Assembly (NCBI RefSeq): GCF_001895025.1
Contig: NZ_BCXI01000029.1
Location: 59,314 to 123,313 of the forward strand
Origin: Rhodococcus zopfii NBRC 100606 = JCM 9919
GTDB taxonomy: Bacteria; Actinomycetota; Actinomycetes; Mycobacteriales; Mycobacteriaceae
Length of the DNA: 64,000 nt
Direction: 5' to 3'
The position numbers and the translations under genes are program-made. Under the pieces are notes generated by a model. That model was not told the origin of the DNA. It ran no database searches and saw only the letters and a program-made list of their open reading frames with translations. Shown piece by piece: positions 53,343 through 61,659 of this stretch. How positions within the stretch are numbered: the first letter of the stretch is position 1; each line of letters starts with the position of its first letter.

Positions 53343-54910
53343 GACAACCAGACCTTGTCGAAGCGCGCGTATCCGAGAGTGTTGCTGGGGGCGTTCTGCG
53401 CCATCCCCGCCACGTTCGGGGCGAGACCGTGCAGCCCGTCGGAGAACCCCCACACCAGCAGGCCACCTTCCGTGTACAGCTGGGTCTGCATATCCCGGTA
53501 CGCACGGGCTCGCACCTCGACGTCGGTGGTTTCGCTGGCGACCGCGAACAAGGCGTCGAACTCGGGCCGTCGCCATTGGGTGTAGTTCTTCGACGAGTTC
53601 GACAGCATGCGCTGCGCCAGGTGGGTTTCGATGGGCATGGCTCCGGATCGGAAACTCGACAACACCCCCTCGTCGAGGGTCCTGGTCCAGAACGTGGACC
53701 CTTCCCCGACCTTCACCTCGATGTTCAGCCCGGCCCGTCCGGCTTGTTCGGCGAAGATGTTGGCCGCCTCGACGAAGCCGTTGGTGGAGCCGGTGGTCTG
53801 CAGTTCGATCGTGGTGTTCTGGACACCGGCCTTGCGGATCAGTGCCTTCGCCTCGTCCAGGTCCAGACTGCGCTGGGGAAGGTCGGACGCGTAGTACTCG
53901 GTGTCTTTGCCGAACAGGTCGTTTCCTACGACGCCGGTGCCACCGAGCACGGTACCGACGAGTTCTTCCCGGTCGACGAGAGCGAACATCGCCCGCCGCA
54001 GGTCGAGATTGTCGAAGGGAGGACGGTCCACCTTCATCGCGAACCCGGACATCGAGCTGCGGGGCGAACGCAGAATCTGCATCCGGGAATCGGTCTGGTA
54101 GGTCCGCGCCGAGGTGACCCCGAGGTCGTCGGCGTACTCCACCTGCCCACCCAACAGGGCGTTGATTCGTGCGGTTTCGTCAGGGGCCGTGAGGATCTCG
54201 AGTTCTTCGATGTGGGGAGCACCGTTCCAATAGTCGGTGAATCTCTGGGCGACGAACGATCGGCCTGGCTCGAAGGAGGCGAACGTGAACGGTCCGGATC
54301 CGATCGGCCGGCTGAAATCCGTCGTGCCGTCGGGGATGATGTACGCGCCGAACGCTGCCAGCACGTTCGCAAGATCACCGCACGGGCGTTTGCATACGAA
54401 TTCGATGGTGTGGTCGTTGATCTGGCGGGATCGTGCGATGTCGATCACTTCGAGTGAGGCCCGCGGGCGCAGCGCGTTCGTGGGTTCGAGGATGCGCTGG
54501 TAGGAGTAGAGCACATCCGCTGCCCGTACCGGCCGGCCGTCGTGAAAGACGGCGGGGCGCAGTTCGACGGTCCAGGTGGTGGCGTCGGCGCTGGGACTCC
54601 AATCGGTTGCGAGACGTGGGACGGGTCCGAGGTCGTCGCCGTACTCGACAAGTTTGTCGTAGAGGGCGTTGGCTCGGGCGACGTCGGCGTACAGATTGGT
54701 TTTGTGGGGGTCGAGAACCTCCTGTGCGCCGCCGCCGGCGAACACTGCCCTGAGCCGACCGCCGTCGCGAGGTGTGACGGTTGTCGGGGTCGCGGTCTCC
54801 GCGGCCCCGCAAGCGCTCAGCAGAACAGCTCCCGTGGCGGCGGCACCGAGGCCGAGGAAACTACGACGGCTCAGGTGCGGCAGCTTGGGCGGGAACGGGT
54901 GCAGGGTCAT
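53339..54910 (-). CDS. Family 5 extracellular solute-binding protein (Tat-exported lipoprotein)
   Basis: 523 residues. The N-terminus carries the twin-arginine motif SRRSFLGLG, a hydrophobic core and the lipobox LLSAC, so it is exported folded and lipidated. The mature protein has family-5 features: LYDKLVEYGDDLGPVPRLAT, WTVELRPAVFHDGRPVRAAD, RPIGSGPFTFASFEPGRSF and RRAMFALVDREELV. Family 5 binds peptides, nickel complexes, opines and metallophores. The Tat route hints at a cofactor or metal bound before export, but that is speculation. A 56-base gap separates it from the methyltransferase gene, the only real gap in the operon. Candidate receptor for the product of the upstream genes. Confidence 0.85.
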   Translation of the reverse strand: MTLHPFPPKLPHLSRRSFLGLGAAATGAVLLSACGAAETATPTTVTPRDGGRLRAVFAGGGAQEVLDPHKTNLYADVARANALYDKLVEYGDDLGPVPRLATDWSPSADATTWTVELRPAVFHDGRPVRAADVLYSYQRILEPTNALRPRASLEVIDIARSRQINDHTIEFVCKRPCGDLANVLAAFGAYIIPDGTTDFSRPIGSGPFTFASFEPGRSFVAQRFTDYWNGAPHIEELEILTAPDETARINALLGGQVEYADDLGVTSARTYQTDSRMQILRSPRSSMSGFAMKVDRPPFDNLDLRRAMFALVDREELVGTVLGGTGVVGNDLFGKDTEYYASDLPQRSLDLDEAKALIRKAGVQNTTIELQTTGSTNGFVEAANIFAEQAGRAGLNIEVKVGEGSTFWTRTLDEGVLSSFRSGAMPIETHLAQRMLSNSSKNYTQWRRPEFDALFAVASETTDVEVRARAYRDMQTQLYTEGGLLVWGFSDGLHGLAPNVAGMAQNAPSNTLGYARFDKVWLS

Positions 54911-54966
54911 GGGTTTGTCTCCTCGAGCGGTGCAACAGTAGGAATCGAGTTCTTGGAAGCGGTGTG

Positions 54967-55806
54967 TCAGATTGCCTCGGCGACGACGTGCAGCCGGTCC
55001 CCAGTGAGCGATGCTCCACCGAGAAGACCTGGCAGCTCGGCGGGATGGGTAGGGGTTGGCCAACCGCTTTCTGCGCGGGGACCAGGGGTGTCGAAGATCG
55101 CTTTGACTCTGAATCCTGCGCGGCGCAGGTGGCTCGTCAGCTCTACCGGAAACAGCAGTCGCCACGCGGAAGTCTGGAGGAGGTCGTCCGACTCTCCGGA
55201 GACGCTCCAGCGCCGGCGGCGGCGCAGCAGCTGGGCGGCGTGGTCGATCCACAAGGTGGTCTCGGCCTGCCAGGTGTCGCCCTGCCAGGAGAAGGACGAA
55301 CAGGTGGGGTGGTCGAGTAGTTCGGTATTACCGAGGAAGAAGGCGCCGTTGCGCATCTCTGCCACGAGAAGCCCACCATCGCGGAGGTGGTGGCGGCAGC
55401 TCGACAGGCACGATTCGAGCTCGAGGTCCGTGTGGCAGTACAGCAGCGAGCTGTCCAGACAAATGATGGCGTCGAAGTACGCACCGAGCGAGAATTCACG
55501 CAGATCGTCGACCGCGAACGCGGCGCTGCGGTGGTGCAATCGCGCGTAGCTGACCATCGCTTCGGACCGGTCCAGACCGACGCAACGGTAGCCACGATCG
55601 GCCAGGTAGCCGAGGTCGCGACCGGTGCCGCACCCGAGATCGAGTATCGAGTTCCGGTGCCGTTCCGGACTGTTCACTCGCGCCGGAAGGTACGTGCGGA
55701 CGATGTCGTCGACGAATCGGGCGGCAACGTGGTCGGGGTCGGGAAACCGTGCCTCGTACAGGGCGGGGTTGTCTGTCAGGAGATTTCGCGAGTCGGTAGT
55801 GCTCAT
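54967..55806 (-). CDS. Class I SAM-dependent methyltransferase
   Basis: 279 residues from ATG 55806, overlapping the MFS stop. Motif I is SILDLGCGTGRDLGYLADRG, followed by the acidic VGLDRSEAMVSYARL, AAFAVDDLREFSLGAYFDAI and ICLDSSLLYC (motif II). The C-terminal half has strands with TLWIDHAAQLLRRRRRWSVS and a final RLHVVAEAI. Similar enzymes N- or O-methylate small molecules. Its place between exporter and importer genes implies it modifies the operon's product; the position of methylation is unknown. Confidence 0.82.
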   Translation of the reverse strand: MSTTDSRNLLTDNPALYEARFPDPDHVAARFVDDIVRTYLPARVNSPERHRNSILDLGCGTGRDLGYLADRGYRCVGLDRSEAMVSYARLHHRSAAFAVDDLREFSLGAYFDAIICLDSSLLYCHTDLELESCLSSCRHHLRDGGLLVAEMRNGAFFLGNTELLDHPTCSSFSWQGDTWQAETTLWIDHAAQLLRRRRRWSVSGESDDLLQTSAWRLLFPVELTSHLRRAGFRVKAIFDTPGPRAESGWPTPTHPAELPGLLGGASLTGDRLHVVAEAI

Positions 55807-57059
55807 GCCGAGGCTCCGGCCGGTTCGGCGAGAAGGTTCCGGCGGTGCAACAGCCACACAGCGCCCGCCGATCCGGCGGCAAGGGTGACGCACACCAACG
55901 CCCCCGGCCAGCCGTTTCCGAGTTCGATGCCGTATCCGATCAGGGCGTTGCCGCCGGCGGCCGCGACCCCGGACACCAGGTAGAACATCCCGAACAGCGT
56001 TCCCGAGATGCGCGAATCACCGTACGCAGGAATGAGTTCCATGACGAATGGCTGAGCGACCATGATCCCTGTCTCCAAGATGAGCGCGGATACGACTAGT
56101 GGGAGTAGCGCGAGTGCGACCTGCCCGGGGTTCTCGGCGGGTTCGAACCACAGCACCGGGAGCAACACCACGAACGCGATGCCCATCAGCGACAACCCGC
56201 CCGTTATCGCGGCGCCCCTGCTGGTGCGGCTACCGAGCCACCGGGTGATCGGTACTTGGAACAGCAGGCTGAAGATTGTTGTACTGAGCAAGAGCACCGC
56301 GACCGCGCCCACCCATGCGGTGATCCGTTGCGCCAGCACGGGATAGATCAGATACATCTGGGTTTGCAGGGCGAACATTCCGAGCATGGCCAGGGTGAAG
56401 CGGACGAACTGCCGGTTGGCCAGTACCGCGCCCCATCCGCGTAGCACCGTAGTCTCCGCACGCTCGACCGGGCGCGCAGGGAGAAATCGCATCTGCGCGA
56501 GTGTCAGCGCTGCGAAGACGACAGCCGCCGCGACTGCTGTGGTGCGAAAGTCCACGGTCAACAGTGCACTGCCGATCAGCGGACCGGACAGGGCTCCGGC
56601 CTGGGCGAAGACGTTGAACACCGCGAAGGCGTCCGCGCGCCGATCCGGTTCGGCGACCGCAATGTAGGAACGCACCGCCGGATTGAACAAGGCTCCGGCC
56701 AGCCCCGACAGGATGGACGCGAGTATCAGCAGGGGGATGCTGGTGCCGAACGCGAATACCGCGAAGCCCACCGACCGCAGTGCACAGCCGGTGATGATGA
56801 CCCGATGTGGGCCCAGCCGGTCGGCGGCGGTGCCGCCGATGAGAAACAGCCCTTGTTGGCTGAGCGTGCGAACGCCGAGGACCAGGCCGGTGATGGCGAC
56901 CGACAGTCCGAGGTTGCCGGTCAGGTGCATCGACAGGTACGGCACCAGCATGTAGAAGCCGGTGTTGACGCCGTACTGGTTGAGAACGAGCAGCTGCACC
57001 GATCGCGGGAAGGTGCGCAGCAGCCCGAGCGTCCCGGTCGTCGTGGGTGCATCGGTCAT
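55803..57059 (-). CDS. MFS exporter (DHA1-like, 12 TM)
   Basis: 418 residues with about 12 hydrophobic segments. Motif A-like residues lie in RTLSQQGLFLIGGTAADRLG (with GPHRVII after it), and the fourth to fifth segments read ILASILSGLAGALFNPAVRS and AFNVFAQAGALSGPLIGSAL (motif C type). DHA1 members export drugs and siderophores. Being embedded between the biosynthetic genes and the importer, it is the natural exporter of the product, comparable in role to CntE for staphylopine. ATGA overlaps join it to the epimerase and methyltransferase genes. Confidence 0.85.
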   Translation of the reverse strand: MTDAPTTTGTLGLLRTFPRSVQLLVLNQYGVNTGFYMLVPYLSMHLTGNLGLSVAITGLVLGVRTLSQQGLFLIGGTAADRLGPHRVIITGCALRSVGFAVFAFGTSIPLLILASILSGLAGALFNPAVRSYIAVAEPDRRADAFAVFNVFAQAGALSGPLIGSALLTVDFRTTAVAAAVVFAALTLAQMRFLPARPVERAETTVLRGWGAVLANRQFVRFTLAMLGMFALQTQMYLIYPVLAQRITAWVGAVAVLLLSTTIFSLLFQVPITRWLGSRTSRGAAITGGLSLMGIAFVVLLPVLWFEPAENPGQVALALLPLVVSALILETGIMVAQPFVMELIPAYGDSRISGTLFGMFYLVSGVAAAGGNALIGYGIELGNGWPGALVCVTLAAGSAGAVWLLHRRNLLAEPAGASA

Positions 57060-58090
57060 CGGTGCGCCTCGACCTCTGCGTGTCGGTGCACACCGAATCC
57101 GGCGGCTCCGCTCGGACGAAGCGCACCGTCTTCGCCGCCCAGTCCGGTCCACGGGTCATGTGCCAGCAGGAGGTGCCCGTCGAGATCGCACCACCGGGCC
57201 AGCGCAGCCAGGTGCACCGCGGGAGCGATGCTCAGGGAACTCGAGACCAGGCAACCGAGCATCACATCCAATCCGCGGTCCCGCGCCTGGGCGGCGAGGT
57301 GCCGTGCCTGGTAAATGCCGCCACACTTGGGCAGCTTGATGTTGACGGCGTCGGCCATGCCGTCGAGCCTGTCCAAGTCGGCCGGGCTAGCGACGGATTC
57401 GTCGGCGATGACCGGAATGTCGGTGCGACTCCGCAGCTCTCGTGCTCCATGACGGTCTTGCGCGCGCAGTGGTTGTTCGAGGGCCACGATGGGGACACCG
57501 TGGAGGTTCTCGAGCACATTCAGCGCGGCCGTCGCGGTCCAGGCCTCGTTCGGATCGACTATCAGATCTACTCCCGGTGCCGCGGCGGCGACCGCAACCA
57601 GTCGACGGATCGACTCGTCGGCGTCGGCGTCCGTCTTCACTTTGATCACCCGGACCCCGGTTCTGGACAGGCAGGCAGCCTCGACCGCCATGGCGTGTGG
57701 AGCCGCGATGCCGACAGTGCGAGAGATGGGCACCTCGCCAAGCAAGGGCAATCCGAGGTGAGCAGCGACCGATTGTCCTTCCCCGCGGGCGTGGAGTTCG
57801 GCGATCGCGGACTCCACCGCGGCGGCGACCGCGGGATGGATGTCGCGCGGTACCGCCACCGAATCGGCGTCCGCCCACCGGTCGCGGACCGTGCGCAGCT
57901 GGGCGGTGATCGTGTGCATGTCAAGCGCGGCGTACACCGAGGTGACAACCTCGCCGCGGCCGGCAATCCCGGTCTCCGCGTCGGTCACAGTTACCGTCAC
58001 CGCGGCACGCTCTGACATCACGCCGCGGCTGATCCGGAACGGTCGGGCCAACTCGAGGGTGCTCATCTCCCAGGTCAACGTCACCGTCAT
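57056..58090 (-). CDS. Enolase-superfamily enzyme, dipeptide (L-Ala-D/L-Glu type) epimerase-like
   Basis: 344 residues. The capping domain leads to the barrel with the catalytic lysine pair in VIKVKTDADADES, then metal ligands in order: VDPNEAW, VALEQPL and IADESV, with a second catalytic lysine in NIKLPKCGG. The KxK plus D-E-D pattern is that of muconate-lactonising/dipeptide-epimerase enzymes. A 1,1-proton transfer at the alpha carbon of an N-substituted amino acid or dipeptide is the expected chemistry. In this operon it would set stereochemistry of the ATP-grasp product. ATG 58090 overlaps the PLP-enzyme stop. Confidence 0.82.
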   Translation of the reverse strand: MTVTLTWEMSTLELARPFRISRGVMSERAAVTVTVTDAETGIAGRGEVVTSVYAALDMHTITAQLRTVRDRWADADSVAVPRDIHPAVAAAVESAIAELHARGEGQSVAAHLGLPLLGEVPISRTVGIAAPHAMAVEAACLSRTGVRVIKVKTDADADESIRRLVAVAAAAPGVDLIVDPNEAWTATAALNVLENLHGVPIVALEQPLRAQDRHGARELRSRTDIPVIADESVASPADLDRLDGMADAVNIKLPKCGGIYQARHLAAQARDRGLDVMLGCLVSSSLSIAPAVHLAALARWCDLDGHLLLAHDPWTGLGGEDGALRPSGAAGFGVHRHAEVEAHR

Positions 58091-59160
58091 CCCGCGGCTC
58101 CCGTCCGTACAGTCGTGGCAACATCCGGGGCGATCACCGATTGGCACCTCGTCCAGCACAGGGTGTGATCGCGGCAGTCGTCGATCTCGTGCGGGGTCGT
58201 GCGGGGTGGCTCGAGCAGTGCGCGCTGATCACACCAATGGTCATCGAAAATCGTGGACAGGTAGCGGTCCGGACCGTCCGGGAAGATCGTCACGACCGCG
58301 CCCGACCACTGCGACGCGGCCCACCCGGCGACTGTGGCAGCGGCACCGGTTGACCACCCGCCTGTGTGGAAGCCGCCGCGCGCGAGTGCACGGCAGGCAT
58401 TCACGGCCTCCCGAGGACCGACCCAGTGCACCTCGTCGAACATCGCGTACCGCACGTTCCCGGGATGCACACTGCTTCCCAACCCCCGCATCACCCGGTG
58501 GGTTGCCGGCTGACCGAAAATCGCCGAGCCCAACGCGTCGACGCCGATGATCCGCAACTCCGGCCACAGTTGCCGCAGCCGTCCCCCGACGCCGCTGCTG
58601 TGTCCTCCGGTGCCGACACTGCACACCAGCACCTCAGCCCGCTCGACACCCACCGCGGCCAGATCGGTGACGATCTCGTCGGCGAGACCCCGGTATCCGG
58701 CCGCATTGTCGGGGTTGTCGTACTGGTTGGGCCAGAAGGCAGTCGATTCACACGCCAGGATGTGATGCAGGGTGTCGAGCCGGGCCCGTTGCCATCCCCC
58801 GTCGGGATGAGGTTCGTGCACAATCTCGAGGGTGGCGCCCAGTGCTCGGAGCAGGTTACGCATCGGGGGCTCGAGTTCACAGTCCACGACCAGCGTGATC
58901 GGGTGCCCCATCGATTGCGCCACGTACGCGAGACCTATTCCCAATGTCCCGCTGGTGGATTCGACTATTCGGGCGCCTTCGCGCAGCTCACCTCGCCGAT
59001 GGGCGCCTTGCAGCATCGACAGCGCCGAGCGGGCCTTGAGGCCACCCAAGCCCAGCGCCTCGATCTTCGCGAAGTATCCCGGATGCGGCTGCGGCACCGG
59101 AGCGCTGATGCGCACCAGTGGACTGCGCCCAACCGACCCGAGGGGATCGATGACGGTCAT
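58087..59160 (-). CDS. Cysteine synthase-family PLP enzyme, SbnA-like
   Basis: 357 residues of fold type II. The PLP lysine is in LGLGGLKARSA, the substrate loop is VESTSGTLGIGLAYVAQSMG, and the phosphate-binding glycines are CSVGTGGHSSGVGG. SbnA-like enzymes condense O-phosphoserine with glutamate to form N-(1-amino-1-carboxyl-2-ethyl)glutamate, a precursor of 2,3-diaminopropionate used in staphyloferrin B and other natural products. No SbnB-type dehydrogenase is in this operon. So either the N-substituted amino acid is used directly, or the enzyme is a different beta-replacement synthase. The C-terminal ~45 residues are an extension with several cysteines. ATGA overlaps on both sides. Confidence 0.78.
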   Translation of the reverse strand: MTVIDPLGSVGRSPLVRISAPVPQPHPGYFAKIEALGLGGLKARSALSMLQGAHRRGELREGARIVESTSGTLGIGLAYVAQSMGHPITLVVDCELEPPMRNLLRALGATLEIVHEPHPDGGWQRARLDTLHHILACESTAFWPNQYDNPDNAAGYRGLADEIVTDLAAVGVERAEVLVCSVGTGGHSSGVGGRLRQLWPELRIIGVDALGSAIFGQPATHRVMRGLGSSVHPGNVRYAMFDEVHWVGPREAVNACRALARGGFHTGGWSTGAAATVAGWAASQWSGAVVTIFPDGPDRYLSTIFDDHWCDQRALLEPPRTTPHEIDDCRDHTLCWTRCQSVIAPDVATTVRTGAAG

Positions 59161-60002
59161 CGGTGTCCTGACGCGCGGTAGAGGTGGAGGGGGCTGACCT
59201 CACCGGTCAGCCAGAAGAACGGGTAGGGCTCAGCCGAAAGGGCATCGACGCCGCACCCGAGCAGTTCACGGGCCACTGCGGCCCCACTCTGGGCGAACAT
59301 GATGACCGGAAGGTGTCGCGTGTTCGCCGAGACCTGGGTGAGGAGGTGATCGAAGGTCCCGTTGCCGAGCATCATGCCGCTGGCCAAGACCGCATCGCAG
59401 CTGTCGAGCCCTTCGGTGAAGTCGGTGACGATCGGCTCGCCCCACTCGGTGGTTCCTCCTTTGAGATCGCACGGCACGTAGCTCATTCCGCTTTCACGTA
59501 GGCAGGCGAGCAACGAGTTCACGACGCCGATCACCAGCACCCGTCCACCCGGTGGTCCGTCGATCAGAGCCGTTACTGCTTGTGCCCGGGCCACGGATCG
59601 CTGCAGCGAATCACCGCCGCCCACCTGCACTGTGACCGCCCTGGGATCGCGTGAGTGAGGGTGGTGGTGGGTGAGATGGGCATCGAGTGCGGCGATCTGG
59701 ACCGCCAGTTCGTCGTGGTGCAGCAGTTCGGTGATCGGCGCGCCCACGCACGCATACACCACCTCTGGGTCGATCGAGCCTGGTTCGACAGCGCACGAAC
59801 CCGTCGCCGTGCCCACCCGCAGGCTGATCACCTGATTGCGGTAGCCGCCGTTGCGCCCCCGGTGTCGAGCTCCCTGCATGGTGGTGAAGGCAACTGTGAC
59901 CTCGTCGGCCGCTGCGTTGAGAACAGGATCGGTGCGGTAGTGGTCGAGTATCCGACCGACGGAACCAGGTGGCACGACGGGGTTCCGGTCAGAGGCCCTC
60001 AC
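59157..60002 (-). CDS. DUF364-type Rossmann protein (putative heavy-metal chelation family)
   Basis: 281 residues from GTG 60002, which overlaps the ATP-grasp stop. The C-terminal half has the DUF364 pattern: RVLVIGVVNSLLACLRESGM, CDLKGGTTEWGEP, CDAVLASGMMLGNGTFDHLL and a final QSGAAVARELLGCGVDALS. The N-terminal half resembles the DUF4213 extension. Family members are annotated as possible heavy-metal chelation proteins and occur near metal-transport genes; biochemistry is scarce. An HLTHHHPH histidine cluster near residue 108 could bind metal. It is the second gene of the operon and may be a biosynthetic enzyme using a SAM- or NAD-like cofactor. Confidence 0.72.
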   Translation of the reverse strand: MRASDRNPVVPPGSVGRILDHYRTDPVLNAAADEVTVAFTTMQGARHRGRNGGYRNQVISLRVGTATGSCAVEPGSIDPEVVYACVGAPITELLHHDELAVQIAALDAHLTHHHPHSRDPRAVTVQVGGGDSLQRSVARAQAVTALIDGPPGGRVLVIGVVNSLLACLRESGMSYVPCDLKGGTTEWGEPIVTDFTEGLDSCDAVLASGMMLGNGTFDHLLTQVSANTRHLPVIMFAQSGAAVARELLGCGVDALSAEPYPFFWLTGEVSPLHLYRASGHR

Positions 60003-61291
60003 GACGCCGACCTGCTGACGTAGTCGACCGACACCGACGCCAGCAGGGTCTCGGCGAGCGGCCCCGCCCCGGCCGGATCCGAGGACACCGTGATGACACT
60101 GCCCACGTAGCTGTTGTTGTCCACCCCGACCGTCGTTCGATGCCCGGGCTCCTTGAACGTCGATGCGACGACGGCAGGATGGTCCGCGACCTCAGGTATC
60201 CCATGCATGCGGGCAATAACTCCGGCTCTGGTGGGCACCAGCATGCTCACCGCAGCGCTCGATGGCCGCCCCGGGGGTGCCTCAGCGCCGACAGCCTGTG
60301 CGACAGGTGCCGGCGCAAAGCCGAGTGCAAGTTCAACTGCCACGCGAGGGAGATCGACACCGGTGACGAGTCGGATCAGTTCGGTGATCTGGTTCCCGGC
60401 CGGGCGGGGGTTGATCTCGATGATGCGGGGACCGGCTGAAGTCATTCTCAGTTCGGTGTGTACGACGCCATGATCGAGGCCGACCGCACTGATCGCGGCT
60501 TCCGCAGCAGCCGTCAGCGCTGCCCTCTCCACGTCCCCTGTCGAAGCGGGAAACATGTGCCCGGTTTCGACGAAACCTGTTGTACCACCTAGTCTTTTAT
60601 CGGTGACTCCGACTGTGTGGATCACCCCGCCCTGAATCCAGCTCTCCACGCTGAACTCGGGACCGGCCAGATACTCCTCGAGCAGGACAACGGAGTCACG
60701 CCGCTGCCCTCGCGCATTGGTCTCGAAACCACGCAGTTCACCGACCGCCGCTTCGACTGCCGGCCAATCATCGGCACGCCGCACGAACATCCCCGCACAC
60801 AGATCCGTCGGCTTGACCACGACCGGGAAGCCCACCGCGTCGACTGCGGCACGAAGGCCGGCGCGATCGTTGATCGACGCGGTGGCGTGGCGCGGACCCG
60901 GGATGCCATAGCTGTCAAAGGCCGCCCTGGCCAGAGCTTTGTTACAGGCTCTCTCGACCGCGTCTGGCGTCGGACCCGCAAGTCCGAGTGCGGCGGCGAT
61001 CCGCGCCGTCGTCGGCAGGTAGTAGTCACAGCTCGTGAGGACACCGTCGACGGATGCGTCGGAGTGGATTCGGCGGGCCGCGTCAATTGCCGCGGCCGGC
61101 TCGTTCGTCTCGGCTGTCACCACAGCGCGCCCCCGCCGCAGGGGATGCGTCGAGCCATCGGGGAGCGACTGTGGATAGTGCTCCGGTCGGCGTGTCAGGA
61201 ACGTGAACTCGACACCCAAGTCCGCAATCGCCCGGGGTAGCAGTGTGCCCATCGCCCCGACCCAGCTTTCCACCAGCAGCAGGTGTGCCAC
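59999..61291 (-). CDS. ATP-grasp ligase (amino-acid ligase/carnosine synthase-like)
   Basis: 430 residues from GTG 61291, preceded by a purine-rich AGAGGGGG. The pre-ATP-grasp domain reads HLLLVESWVGAMGTLLPRAI. The ATP-grasp core has VVVKPTDLCAGMFVRRADDW, LLEEYLAGPEFSVESWIQG, HTELRMTSAGPRIIEINPRP and AGNQI with Mg ligands. A C-terminal extension follows. These enzymes form amide bonds between a carboxylate and an amino acid through an acyl phosphate. It is the first gene of the operon, so it likely makes the committed product. The 4-base overlap with the DUF364 gene couples them. An ATG at 61339 would extend the N-terminus into the promoter and is rejected. Confidence 0.82.
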   Translation of the reverse strand: MAHLLLVESWVGAMGTLLPRAIADLGVEFTFLTRRPEHYPQSLPDGSTHPLRRGRAVVTAETNEPAAAIDAARRIHSDASVDGVLTSCDYYLPTTARIAAALGLAGPTPDAVERACNKALARAAFDSYGIPGPRHATASINDRAGLRAAVDAVGFPVVVKPTDLCAGMFVRRADDWPAVEAAVGELRGFETNARGQRRDSVVLLEEYLAGPEFSVESWIQGGVIHTVGVTDKRLGGTTGFVETGHMFPASTGDVERAALTAAAEAAISAVGLDHGVVHTELRMTSAGPRIIEINPRPAGNQITELIRLVTGVDLPRVAVELALGFAPAPVAQAVGAEAPPGRPSSAAVSMLVPTRAGVIARMHGIPEVADHPAVVASTFKEPGHRTTVGVDNNSYVGSVITVSSDPAGAGPLAETLLASVSVDYVSRSAS

Positions 61292-61326
61292 CGTGCCCCC
61301 TCTCTGATCAACGATCGACGAGGCAA

Positions 61327-61355
61327 ACATTAATGACACTCGTTTTCAATAGCAA
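61327..61355 (-). promoter_or_regulatory. Promoter of the metallophore-like operon with Fur/Zur-like box in the spacer
   Basis: On the minus strand TTGCTA (61355-61350), a 17-base spacer and TAATGT (61332-61327) form the promoter, with a leader of about 30 bases to GTG 61291. The 15-base box TGAAAACGAGTGTCA (61348-61334) overlaps the spacer and the first base pairs of the -10. It has the 7-1-7 layout and the TGA...TCA ends of Fur-family (Zur/Fur) boxes. This placement would block RNA polymerase. Which metalloregulator binds is inference. Confidence 0.6.
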
Positions 61356-61659
61356 GAGGTCTGCCTGCGACCAATCGAGCACTGCACAAGGAAGCTCAGG
61401 CACAGCGCTCCCGACCTGGCCGAGGTGCTTGGTGCAGGAACCTTCATCTTCGACTCCCCGGGGCCACTCTCACGGCAACGACACCGGCGTCAATCCCGCA
61501 ACTGTTACGCCTCCTGCTGCACTCCATTTCCGGAGGAACCACTAAACCGACTTCACCCGTTCGCTTTTCGAGTTTGTCAACGGTCACCGTGATGTGGATC
61601 CGACGCACTTTCCGTGAAGGTCCAGACGTACCCCTGACCAGGGATGATTCGGCATAGAC
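61356..61659. other. Intergenic stretch without a recognisable gene
   Basis: About 300 bases between the operon promoter and the ISL3 relic. No coding-like frame on either strand. The part after about 61600 (ACTTTCCGTGAAGGTCCAG) may be terminal DNA of the ISL3-type element. Otherwise nothing recognised. Confidence 0.5.

Noticed and set aside
61301..61339. ATG at 61339 as start of the ATP-grasp gene
   Set aside because: It would place the start codon inside the promoter spacer upstream of the -10; GTG 61291 gives the normal family N-terminus.
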